Shown here piece by piece: positions 25,040 through 31,973 of a DNA stretch of 34,326 bases. This DNA is from Treponema sp. Lineage in GTDB: Bacteria > Spirochaetota > Spirochaetia > Treponematales > Breznakiellaceae. The notes beneath the pieces are model-generated. The model did not search any database. It saw nothing but the letters and a program-made list of their open reading frames with translations, and was not told where the DNA came from. Every line of letters begins with the position of its first letter. The stretch's first letter is position 1. The stretch lies in NCBI GenBank assembly GCA_031278715.1, contig JAITJW010000207.1:1-34326 (forward strand), read 5' to 3'. The position numbers and the translations under genes were made by a program.

Positions 25040-25755
25040 CGCAGGCCTCCGGCAAGTATCTTACAGCCTTCACCGATAAGCGCGGCGGTAAGTTCCAGGC
25101 GGTAATCCGCAAAAAGAGCGGCCACCAGCATATTGATGGAACTGGTTATCCGTACGCCGGCGCTGTCAAGGACCAGTTCGGGGAACTCACCGGACAGGGC
25201 CCCGGAGGCCCGGATAGCGGCGCCCGCTCCGGTAGAGGAGGCCCCCGCCGCGCCCCCCGCGCTCAGGCTGTAAGCGGCCGGCTCCCAGCTTTCCGGGGGA
25301 AGTACCTTTGTCAGGATATTCTCCCCCTCTTCCCGGCTGAGTTTGTGAAACAGTACCTTGATAGCCCGCCCTTCAGCGGTTTTTTCCGGGTGCAGAAGCT
25401 CCGGGCAGTCCTCCAGGCAGCGCCGCAGCCCGGTTTCCAGCAGGTCCAGTATTCTTTTCCGGCTCTGGGCCCGGTACCAGGCATCCAGGGCATTCCTGAC
25501 AAGGCGCTCGATCTTCTCCGATTCCGCCCGGCGCTTGTCCAGGGGAAGCCGGGCCATTATCTCTTCGGAGCTTTTACTGCGGCGTTCTTCAAAGCGCCGC
25601 CCCAGCGCGTCCAGGGCCTTTTTCGTCTTTTTCTCCCAGGAAAGGGTGTTGGCCTTAACGGTGTCATCTGCGGTCTTGAGGATACGAAATGCCTTGCGGC
25701 GGGCGTCCTCTAAAATTTCCCGGTCCAATATTTCGGTCGATTGTAATTCTTCCAT
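25036..25755 (-). CDS. atpE: V-type ATPase subunit E, peripheral stalk
   Basis: Peripheral-stalk subunit that pairs with the G/H coiled coil and anchors the A3B3 head. The 239-aa chain has a long N-terminal amphipathic helix (about 1-110) and a globular alpha/beta C-terminal domain with the [19 protein letters not shown] segment typical of E, where the inverted-order strand and last helix lie. A Gly/Ala/Ser-rich loop is inserted at about 165-185. It overlaps subunit A by 4 bases. AGGTGA lies just before the ATG. The 43-base gap to subunit F contains a palindrome and a 12-base direct repeat. Confidence 0.82.
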   Translation of the reverse strand: MEELQSTEILDREILEDARRKAFRILKTADDTVKANTLSWEKKTKKALDALGRRFEERRSKSSEEIMARLPLDKRRAESEKIERLVRNALDAWYRAQSRKRILDLLETGLRRCLEDCPELLHPEKTAEGRAIKVLFHKLSREEGENILTKVLPPESWEPAAYSLSAGGAAGASSTGAGAAIRASGALSGEFPELVLDSAGVRITSSINMLVAALFADYRLELTAALIGEGCKILAGGLR

Positions 25756-25766
25756 CGCTCACCTGT

Positions 25767-25808
25767 TAAACGCGCGTTTAGCTTCAAACATGGGTACTTC
25801 AAACATGG
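25767..25808. repeat. Palindrome and direct repeat between subunits F and E
   Basis: TAAACGCGCGTTTA (25767-25780) is a perfect 14-bp palindrome. CTTCAAACATGG occurs at 25782-25793 and again at 25797-25808. The second copy contains the subunit F stop codon (minus strand), so a 15-bp duplication has happened at the gene end. Confidence 0.6.
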
Positions 25809-26146
25809 ATACCAATAGCCTCGCGGATCGAATCTACCAGGGTCTTGCGGCCCGGAAGGCGGCCCAGGATACCGGGAATTTCCACCACCAGGGGATACTG
25901 GTCCGATAGCTGCCAGTCGATCAACAACTGTCCCAGCCAGTCCGCCACTTCTTCGGTAATAATAAGCACCCTGCAGCCTTCACCGGCTTTCCCCGGAAGT
26001 ACCACCCCGGCAGTCTCATCCACTCCACGGGTAACGCGGAGAAAGACGGCTTTTGCCTCAGCTGAGTCCGCCACAGCCTTTCCGCCGATTCCCACAAAAC
26101 GGAAAGCGGTAACCAGTTCCGGGTCGCCGATAAAGTAATAGTCCAT
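25799..26146 (-). CDS. atpF: V-type ATPase subunit F
   Basis: Small central-stalk subunit that joins subunit D and can regulate the rotor. The 115-aa protein has the expected order: YYFIGDPELVTAFRFVGIGG (Rossmann-like N-terminus), LIITEEVADWL in the middle and PLVVEIPGILGR towards the end. The length is typical. The ATG lies 4 bases after the subunit K stop, with no separate ribosome-binding site, so translation is probably coupled. Confidence 0.9.
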   Translation of the reverse strand: MDYYFIGDPELVTAFRFVGIGGKAVADSAEAKAVFLRVTRGVDETAGVVLPGKAGEGCRVLIITEEVADWLGQLLIDWQLSDQYPLVVEIPGILGRLPGRKTLVDSIREAIGIHV

Positions 26147-26150
26147 AAAT

Positions 26151-26471
26151 CTAAAAGAATATGATCAACAGGCCCACCAAAAAGCCCCAAAGACAGATCC
26201 CTTCAGCCAGTCCGACATAGGGAATGGCCTTGCCGGAGAGTTCCGGATTCTCGCTCATGGCCCCCATTGCCGCGGATCCGATCTGTCCTACTGCAATACC
26301 GCCGGCAATGCAGGAAATTCCCACTGCCAGGGCTGCGGCGAAGTACTTCCAAACCGGTACAGTCCCCCCCGCGGCCGCGGCGGTTTCGGCAGTTTCGGCG
26401 GCTTCCTGGGCAAAAACCGGCAGGGCCGCCGCAAACAGGACCAGCATCAGTAATACTACTACACGTTTCAT
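26151..26471 (-). CDS. atpK: V-type ATPase rotor subunit K (proteolipid), single hairpin with signal peptide
   Basis: The membrane rotor subunit that carries the ion. The 106-aa chain starts with a signal-peptide-like segment (1-21, ending VFA|Q), an Ala/Glu/Thr-rich spacer, then two transmembrane helices (about 43-71 and 84-105). The ion-binding carboxylate is Glu90 in GLAEGICLWG. Gln63 in AVGQIG is at the place of a Na+-site glutamine in Na+-type rings. The polar loop is SENPE. It is one hairpin, not the doubled form of Enterococcus NtpK. AGGAG lies 6 bases before the ATG. Confidence 0.88.
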   Translation of the reverse strand: MKRVVVLLMLVLFAAALPVFAQEAAETAETAAAAGGTVPVWKYFAAALAVGISCIAGGIAVGQIGSAAMGAMSENPELSGKAIPYVGLAEGICLWGFLVGLLIIFF

Positions 26472-26489
26472 ACACTACTCCTCTATCAA

Positions 26490-26505
26490 GCGGCGCCAGC
26501 GCCGC
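26490..26505. other. GC hairpin just upstream of atpK
   Basis: GCGGCGC (26490-26496) and GCGCCGC (26499-26505) face each other in the 96-base gap between subunits I and K, immediately ahead of the atpK ribosome-binding site. Such intercistronic hairpins can mark an mRNA processing or stabilising point, which would fit the high copy number of rotor subunits. That role is inference. Confidence 0.45.
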
Positions 26506-26567
26506 CGACATCCAATATTGGTTTCAAACGGTTATTGTCAGGAGACTGGAGTTTCCGGACAATTCTA

Positions 26568-28802
26568 TTAACCCTGCGCTTCCTTGCGGAACCGGAAGGG
26601 GGCAAAGGCAACTCCGGTTTCGGTAAAGAATTTGCTGAAAAATTCATAATACTGAAGCCGTACAACCTGAATGGCCACGATCATCCCTTCCAGTACGATG
26701 ATGAGGGCGTTTCCAAAGGCTACCACGACAAAGGCGAAGACCGGACCGGCCGCCGCCCCCCCGCCGCTTACCATGCCTGAAAGGGTAAACACGATAAACG
26801 AAAGGACCGCGTGGGACAGGGCAAAGGCCCCCACCCGCAAAAAACTTACCGTATTGGAAACATAGGTTGAAAGGGTTTCCAGAATTTCCACAAAACCTTC
26901 CATGACAAAAACCATAAGGCCCTCTTTCAATATGGGCCGTTCCCCGGAAACAAGGGACCACAACACGGGGCCAAAGAAAATACCGAAGACCGGGATTAGA
27001 AGGCCCGTCAGATCGAACCAGGCGAAGCGGCCCCCGGCAAGACAGCGCACGGCGATAAAGATGGCGTACCAGAAAAACAGAAGCCCCGACAGCCCCGTTT
27101 TGGAAAAAAGGGCCTTTTCGTAACGCTTGAGAGAAAACAGGTTCAGAATATTTACCACAAGCCCGATGGAATTAAGAATTACCCCCACGGAAATGGTAAA
27201 CCCGAAGAAGTAAAACAGGCGCATCACGTTTCCCTTTTCGGGCATCAGGTGGAGTATCCGCTCCGGCGGCTCCCCGGCAATACCGAAGATCCTCATAAAA
27301 AAACCCGTTACCGCCCTGGTAGGGGCGGCCAGGAACCCCTCTATCGTGAACACCTCGCCGGTTAAAAGGCCCATGATCATGGAGGCGATCCCCACGGCGA
27401 TAAGGGGCGTCGAGTAGGTGCGGAAATTTTTCAACGACCGGGAACCCCTGGGGCCGGTCAAGAGGCCCAGGAGAAACAGGATGAAGCCCTGCCCCAGATC
27501 TCCAAACATAATTCCAAAGAGGATGGAAAAAAACACCGCCACAAAGGGGGTTGGATCGATGGTACCGTACAGGGGGGCGCCGTAGGAAAAGACTACGCGT
27601 TCAAAGCCTCTGACATAGGCGCCGTGTTTAAGGGAAACCGGAACTTTCTCCCGGCCCTCCGCGACTTCCGGCATCTCCTCCGGGGCATAGGTACGGATGG
27701 CGATGCGTTGTTCCGTAATCCGGGTCAGGTCCGCCACCATGTCCGTTATGGTATCCTGGGGCGTCCAGCCTGAAAGAACGTAGATGTTCCGCGTGGCCGT
27801 AAGTTTTTCCTTTAGCTGCTCTACTGCCGCGGCCATGAGGTAGGAAGCGGTCAGGGAGCGGAGGCGGGGGCGGCTTTCACGGGCAAGATCTTCCTTGTCC
27901 TTCTGTACCTTCTCCAATTCCAGCTTCGCCGCGGCCAGCCGGTTTTCCAGGCCCTCAAGAAGTTCCGGGGGAATACCCTGATAGCCCTCCGGTATGGCGA
28001 TAGCGATAAAACCAGCCCTTTTCAGTTCCGAATCCAGGGCGAAACGGCCCCGCCGGGACGCGGCGGCCAGGATCCGTTCCCCCTCTCCCAGGGAGATGAT
28101 CACCGCCCGGTCCGCCAAATTCCGCCGGACCTGTTCCTGGGCCTTCAGGTCCAGGCGGCCCAGCCGCAGCGTAAGGTAGGACAACTGATCGAGTTCCGCA
28201 AAGGGGGCGTTCAGATTGGCAAAGGCGCGGGCCTCGTTCAGGGCCTCCTCCACCTTGCGCTTTTCCTGAACCGCCTCGTTCTCCCGGTTTATCAGGCTGC
28301 TTACCCCCTCCTGGAGTTTGCCGGTAAGGATCTCCTCCGCCTCGCTGGGGAGCATCGTGTCTTCCTCCGGCTCTGCGGGAAGTTCAATGCCAAGAAAAGC
28401 CGCGGCGGAACGGAGTCTTTCAAGGTTGTCCTGGATATGCCGGAAGGCCGCATGATCCAGGGAACGGGGGCTTGCACTTCGCTGTTCCAGCCGCCCCGCG
28501 CCAAAAATCCCGCCGGGGGGGAACAGGGCGCCGGCGGGCGGCCCGATGGCCTCTCCGGTATCTTCAGCATCGGACAGGGCGGCGGAGCGGGGCAGAATTT
28601 CCGGGGCGCCGCCCCGCAGACCAATACCGGGACCTTCCCCCGTATCCGGCAGATCCCGAAACATGGTTTCTTCGGGAATCCGGGCTTCGCCGCCTTCCGA
28701 AAAATGCATAATCCCCCGGCGGCCCAGATATTCGATTACGTGATCAACATCTCTGGAGAGAACCGTAAGCTCGACATGTTTCATCTTCCTTGGCCGGATC
28801 AC
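26568..28802 (-). CDS. atpI: V-type ATPase subunit I (membrane stator, a-subunit type)
   Basis: Forms the ion half-channels against the K ring and holds the peripheral stalks. From GTG 28802 the protein is 744 aa, longer than the usual 600-680. The N-terminal domain begins MIRPRKMKHVELTVLSRDVD. The C-terminal half has about seven or eight membrane helices, including FSILFGIMFGDLGQG and the SYVSNTVSFLRVGAFAL-type helix with the channel Arg. The extra length is a Gly/Pro-rich loop at about residues 45-115. GTG 28802 has GGAGGT 6 bases upstream and overlaps the subunit C stop by 4 bases (GTGA); the longer open frame to 28913 is rejected. Confidence 0.92.
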   Translation of the reverse strand: MIRPRKMKHVELTVLSRDVDHVIEYLGRRGIMHFSEGGEARIPEETMFRDLPDTGEGPGIGLRGGAPEILPRSAALSDAEDTGEAIGPPAGALFPPGGIFGAGRLEQRSASPRSLDHAAFRHIQDNLERLRSAAAFLGIELPAEPEEDTMLPSEAEEILTGKLQEGVSSLINRENEAVQEKRKVEEALNEARAFANLNAPFAELDQLSYLTLRLGRLDLKAQEQVRRNLADRAVIISLGEGERILAAASRRGRFALDSELKRAGFIAIAIPEGYQGIPPELLEGLENRLAAAKLELEKVQKDKEDLARESRPRLRSLTASYLMAAAVEQLKEKLTATRNIYVLSGWTPQDTITDMVADLTRITEQRIAIRTYAPEEMPEVAEGREKVPVSLKHGAYVRGFERVVFSYGAPLYGTIDPTPFVAVFFSILFGIMFGDLGQGFILFLLGLLTGPRGSRSLKNFRTYSTPLIAVGIASMIMGLLTGEVFTIEGFLAAPTRAVTGFFMRIFGIAGEPPERILHLMPEKGNVMRLFYFFGFTISVGVILNSIGLVVNILNLFSLKRYEKALFSKTGLSGLLFFWYAIFIAVRCLAGGRFAWFDLTGLLIPVFGIFFGPVLWSLVSGERPILKEGLMVFVMEGFVEILETLSTYVSNTVSFLRVGAFALSHAVLSFIVFTLSGMVSGGGAAAGPVFAFVVVAFGNALIIVLEGMIVAIQVVRLQYYEFFSKFFTETGVAFAPFRFRKEAQG

Positions 28803-29914
28803 GGAACCACCTCCAAAAGGGCAAACACATCCTGGCCGGACATTCCCAAGCCAAGACCTTCGGCAACACTGGTCAAAAGATCTTCCTCGTACTGCTTGAT
28901 CCGTATAAAACAAAAGGCCGTATCAATGGAAAATGGCTTACGGCGGAAGGCCCGCAGGGCAAGTTTGTAAAGGTAGTCCCCGGTGGCATTCTGAAAATAC
29001 CGGGGGTCCGCGATCCAGGAACGGCCGGGAATTTCGGGGTTCAAAAACCGCTCCCGCCTCCAACCCTCCCAGGCGGAACGGGAATCCAGGCTAAAATCCA
29101 GCATGGCCTGTGCATCGGCGGCCAAAGATACCGGGGCATTGTCCCCCTTGCGGAAGGATTTTCCCCCTTTTACGGGGCCAATGTCCATCAGATGCTCCGA
29201 TACTTCCCGGCCCGGCATCCCGTAGTAGCTCCGCAGCCGCAGGGCCCAGATACAGTTCCGCAGGGAAATTTCCTCGGCAAGTATCTTTTCCGCTTCCGTC
29301 CGGTCGGAAACGGGAAGTTTTTTTACCGCCTGCCAGAGACAGGAGTAGTAGTGCTTATCAAGCAGGGCCTGGGCCGTTACCGCGTCAGCGCCCCGGACCA
29401 GGTTCATCTCCCTTGACAGGAGAAATTCAAATTCCGTCCCCTTGAGCATGGCGGCAAGATCCGGGTAGGCGGCAAAGCGTACCGTACCAAAGGGCCCCAG
29501 TCTGGTCCAGGAGGGAAAAGTGGGTTCTCCGCCCACCAGGGCGTTAAGGCTGGATTTAAGATCCGCATATTCCCATGTCCGCAGAAGCCGCAGCAAAAGT
29601 TCCGGGGGACGTGAATAGGAGGAAACAATGGACAATATCTGAGACACCGTCCGCTTGGTAATCCGCTGTTCCAGATCGGGCAGAAGTTCCCGCTCTGGCA
29701 GTTCGCGGCTTTCCCGCGGGAAGACAAGCCGGTCCAGTGCGGAAAGCCGGTCGGGCCGTGTCAGTTCGGGGATCCGCTTGGCTACAAAAGATTTCCCCAT
29801 GATTCCGCAGGCTTTGGCGTACACGTAGGCCCGTTCCCCCGCCCCCGGTGCAAACCCGCGCCCTTTCAAAGGGGGGTTGGAGGCGCCAAAACTTCGCGGG
29901 GGACGCATGCTCAA
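28799..29914 (-). CDS. atpC: V-type ATPase subunit C (AC39-like)
   Basis: The funnel-shaped subunit that links the rotor ring to the central stalk. The 371-aa chain is mostly helical. Near the N-terminus, AYVYAKACGIMGKSFVAKRI corresponds to the family opening; about 28 residues before it are an unusual Arg/Gly/Pro-rich leader. IRIKQYEEDLLTSVAEGLGLGM near the C-terminus matches the R-x-K-x2-E-x2-N/T-pattern of AC39 proteins. It overlaps both neighbours by 4 bases. The true start could lie further in, but the overlap supports the ATG at 29914. Confidence 0.82.
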   Translation of the reverse strand: MSMRPPRSFGASNPPLKGRGFAPGAGERAYVYAKACGIMGKSFVAKRIPELTRPDRLSALDRLVFPRESRELPERELLPDLEQRITKRTVSQILSIVSSYSRPPELLLRLLRTWEYADLKSSLNALVGGEPTFPSWTRLGPFGTVRFAAYPDLAAMLKGTEFEFLLSREMNLVRGADAVTAQALLDKHYYSCLWQAVKKLPVSDRTEAEKILAEEISLRNCIWALRLRSYYGMPGREVSEHLMDIGPVKGGKSFRKGDNAPVSLAADAQAMLDFSLDSRSAWEGWRRERFLNPEIPGRSWIADPRYFQNATGDYLYKLALRAFRRKPFSIDTAFCFIRIKQYEEDLLTSVAEGLGLGMSGQDVFALLEVVP

Positions 29915-30348
29915 ATCTCCTGGGGAGACATACGGCTCCCAAAAGCCTCCCGCGCCGGACGGGGACCCCTGGTTAAAAACTCATCCATGAGGGTGGAAAA
30001 ACGCCCCTGATCCGCGGGAATGGCATCCAGACTCTTCCGGTACGCCTCCAACTGGTCCTGATAGTCCGCGCGGATACGGCTTAACTCTTCTTCAAAGGCC
30101 CGGTCCAGTTCCGCTGCTTTTTGGGTGTACTCTTCATCGTAGCGGGAACGGTTCTGTTTTTCCGATTCGGCGATCCGCCGGTCCGCCTCCGCCTGGGCGT
30201 CATCGACCAGCGAAGCGGCATCGGCCTCTATTTTCAAAAGATGGGCAAGAATTGTCTGCCTGGTTTCAGTTTCACCTGGGCCGGTCCCGCCGGTACCGGT
30301 AAGGGTATGAGCGGCGGCCGTTTCATGACCTGTACCGCGGTTCGGCAT
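29911..30348 (-). CDS. V-type ATPase coiled-coil stalk subunit (G/H type)
   Basis: A 145-aa protein. Residues about 1-28 are low-complexity (Gly/Thr-rich). Residues 30-115 are one long charged helix (ILAHLLKIEADAASLVDDAQ onward) typical of peripheral-stalk G/H subunits that pair with subunit E. There is no membrane anchor, so it is not an F-type b subunit. Its place as the first ATPase gene matches operons that begin with G/H. Sequence alone is weak evidence for coiled coils; the context carries the call. Confidence 0.72.
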   Translation of the reverse strand: MPNRGTGHETAAAHTLTGTGGTGPGETETRQTILAHLLKIEADAASLVDDAQAEADRRIAESEKQNRSRYDEEYTQKAAELDRAFEEELSRIRADYQDQLEAYRKSLDAIPADQGRFSTLMDEFLTRGPRPAREAFGSRMSPQEI

Positions 30349-30353
30349 ACCGG

Positions 30354-30827
30354 CTATTCTCCGGTAATGAAGATGTCTTCATATTTGCAAATAATGTTAT
30401 AGACCCCCTGGGAATCCCTTTGGGAGAGAATATCCATGTAAAACTGGGGGTTTTCCAGAAGCTCTGCAAGCCGTTTAAGGAGCCGCAGGTGCTTTTCCGA
30501 ATCTTTTTGGGGGGCAAGTATCATAAAAAGAAGGTAGATCGGCCCCCCGTCCAGCGCATCGTAGTCGATCCCCCTGCGGGATATTCCCAAAACCCCAACT
30601 ACATCCTCCACCACATTGGTTTTTCCGTGGGGAACGGCGATTCCCTTGTGAATCCCCGTAGACATTTTCGCTTCCCGCTCGCGCAGGGCGGCCAGAATCT
30701 CAGAGCGCGCAGCGTTCCGGGTGACCTGGCAGAAGTGGTCTACCATTTCCTCAAAGACCTCTTCCTTGTCCTCCGCCTCTAAGCCAACCTTAATACACCG
30801 GGCCGGGAACACTTCGTGCAGGAACAT
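30354..30827 (-). CDS. PTS EIIA domain protein (fructose/nitrogen-type)
   Basis: A stand-alone EIIA domain, 157 aa. The phosphorylatable residue is His67 in GIAVPHGKT, with the family segments STGIHKGIAVPHG (56-68) and LLFMILAPQKDSEKHLRLLKRLAELL downstream. It has no EIIB or EIIC domain, so a regulatory (PtsN-like) role is more likely than sugar uptake. It sits 15 bases after secG and 5 bases before the first ATPase subunit gene. A link between PTS phosphorylation state and the ATPase or ion balance is possible but not shown by the sequence. Confidence 0.85.
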   Translation of the reverse strand: MFLHEVFPARCIKVGLEAEDKEEVFEEMVDHFCQVTRNAARSEILAALREREAKMSTGIHKGIAVPHGKTNVVEDVVGVLGISRRGIDYDALDGGPIYLLFMILAPQKDSEKHLRLLKRLAELLENPQFYMDILSQRDSQGVYNIICKYEDIFITGE

Positions 30828-30842
30828 GAAACCTCCGACAGC

Positions 30843-31229
30843 CTATTCCAGAACCCCGGAGGCTTCGGTCTCCGCGGCTCCTTCCCCGGTCTCAACTGGT
30901 TCCGCCTGGGGAGGATTCAGTTCCTCCTCCAGCCAACTGCCAGCGGCTTCCGGATTTAGCCTGAATCCTTCGGCTTCGACCCCGCTGGAGGCCCCGGGGC
31001 CGCGGCTGAGCAGCGCCAAGGCCAGACTAAGTACCAAAAACAGGGTACCCAGCACCGTGGTGGTTTTGGTAAGCACATTACCGGCACGGGAACCAAAGGC
31101 AGAACCGCCGCCCCCCGCAAAAATACCCCCCATGCTGTCCCCCTCCTCATTCTGAATCAGCACAAGCAGGATAAGCAGGACGGCGATAATTATAAAAACC
31201 ACCAACAAAACCACATTAAGAGCATTCAT
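30843..31229 (-). CDS. secG: Preprotein translocase subunit SecG
   Basis: Small membrane partner of SecYE in protein export. The 128-aa chain has two transmembrane helices (about 4-26 and 55-76) joined by the conserved loop GGGGSAFGSRAGNVLTKTT. The C-terminal tail (about 80-128) is acidic and Pro/Glu-rich, longer than in most SecG. It is the first gene after the GTCAAC operator-like array, and probably heads the transcript that includes the EIIA gene and the V-ATPase. Confidence 0.92.
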   Translation of the reverse strand: MNALNVVLLVVFIIIAVLLILLVLIQNEEGDSMGGIFAGGGGSAFGSRAGNVLTKTTTVLGTLFLVLSLALALLSRGPGASSGVEAEGFRLNPEAAGSWLEEELNPPQAEPVETGEGAAETEASGVLE

Positions 31230-31286
31230 TTACCCGTCTCCGTAACATCCAGAGTCAGTCCGCAAGGCTCAGGTTTTTGGGACTGT

Positions 31287-31303
31287 ACTATACCAATATT
31301 ATA
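31287..31303 (-). promoter_or_regulatory. Likely -10 region for the secG-V-ATPase operon
   Basis: On the minus strand TATAAT (31303-31298) and TATAGT (31292-31287) lie 58-74 bases before the secG start. Neither has a good -35 at 17 bases, as expected if the promoter needs an activator bound at the dyads just upstream. Confidence 0.45.
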
Positions 31304-31332
31304 ACTGTACCGGAAGGGGGGCTTTTATTCAA

Positions 31333-31375
31333 GTCAACACGTTGACAGTCAACGCTTGACAGTCAACACGTTGAC
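31333..31375. promoter_or_regulatory. Three tandem GTCAAC/GTTGAC dyads (operator array)
   Basis: GTCAACACGTTGAC at 31333-31346, GTCAACGCTTGAC at 31348-31360 and GTCAACACGTTGAC at 31362-31375, each separated by one A. Every unit is an inverted repeat. The array is 30-77 bases upstream of the TATAAT on the minus strand and looks like a multi-site binding array for a dimeric regulator. Confidence 0.65.
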
Positions 31376-31435
31376 TCATTGAAAATGTTACCGAAAAGGG
31401 CGCATTGCCTCAGGTAAATCTTACCCTGGCCCTGT

Positions 31436-31837
31436 TTACCGGCACTTATCGGGGTTCTGGTCTCCCTGTTTCGTATCCGGGGGAGGAACCTGCTTGTCCG
31501 GGCCGGATTCTTCCCGGTTCTGCCGGCGATCCGGCGTTTTCCGGCGATCTCCAATGCGGCGATCCCCCGGCTGCCGCCGCTCCCCGGATCGGCGCAGGGA
31601 CTTACGCCGATCCGGAGGCGGGAACGGCTCGTCCTTCAGACGGCGATCCCCGGCTCCCTGGCGGCGGTCCGGGCCTTTCCGGCGGTCCTGGTTGTCCCGG
31701 CGGCGGTCTACCCTGTCCCGGCGGTCACCGGGGCGGCGGCGGCGGTCATCCCAGCGTATGACGGACTCGCGGCGGCGAATATTCAGACGGCCCTGAAAAT
31801 CTTCCGGTACGCCGGAATTTTCGTCTTTTTGGCTCAT
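31436..31837 (-). CDS. Arg/Asp-rich DRR-repeat protein
   Basis: A 133-aa, extremely basic protein. The triplet DRR occurs ten times and ERR once between about residues 30 and 106, in a loose pattern such as GDRR-x-DR-x-DRR. There is no signal peptide, membrane segment or catalytic motif. GGAGG lies 8 bases before the ATG, so the gene appears real even though the opposite strand is also open. I recognise no named family; RR-rich repeats of this type occur in uncharacterised proteins and might bind nucleic acid or membrane. It lies between the hybrid kinase and secG, all on the same strand. Confidence 0.7.
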   Translation of the reverse strand: MSQKDENSGVPEDFQGRLNIRRRESVIRWDDRRRRPGDRRDRVDRRRDNQDRRKGPDRRQGAGDRRLKDEPFPPPDRRKSLRRSGERRQPGDRRIGDRRKTPDRRQNREESGPDKQVPPPDTKQGDQNPDKCR

Positions 31838-31973
31838 ACCACTTCCTCCTGCCCGGGAATTTGTTGCGCTTCACGCTTAAAACCTGCAAGTACAACAAGC
31901 TGCAAGCTGCAAGTACAACAGGCTACCAGGGACGCAAAGCTACGATAAGTATACTCCACAGGGGCTAATTCAT
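31838..31973. repeat. Gap with 14-bp direct repeat
   Basis: CTGCAAGTACAACA occurs at 31884-31897 and 31907-31920, a 23-base period. It lies between the hybrid kinase stop codon and the DRR gene. No promoter or terminator is clear. Confidence 0.5.

Noticed and set aside
31405-31796. Plus-strand ORFs rich in Arg, Ser and Gly
   Set aside because: They mirror the DRR repeats; only the minus-strand frame has a proper ribosome-binding site.
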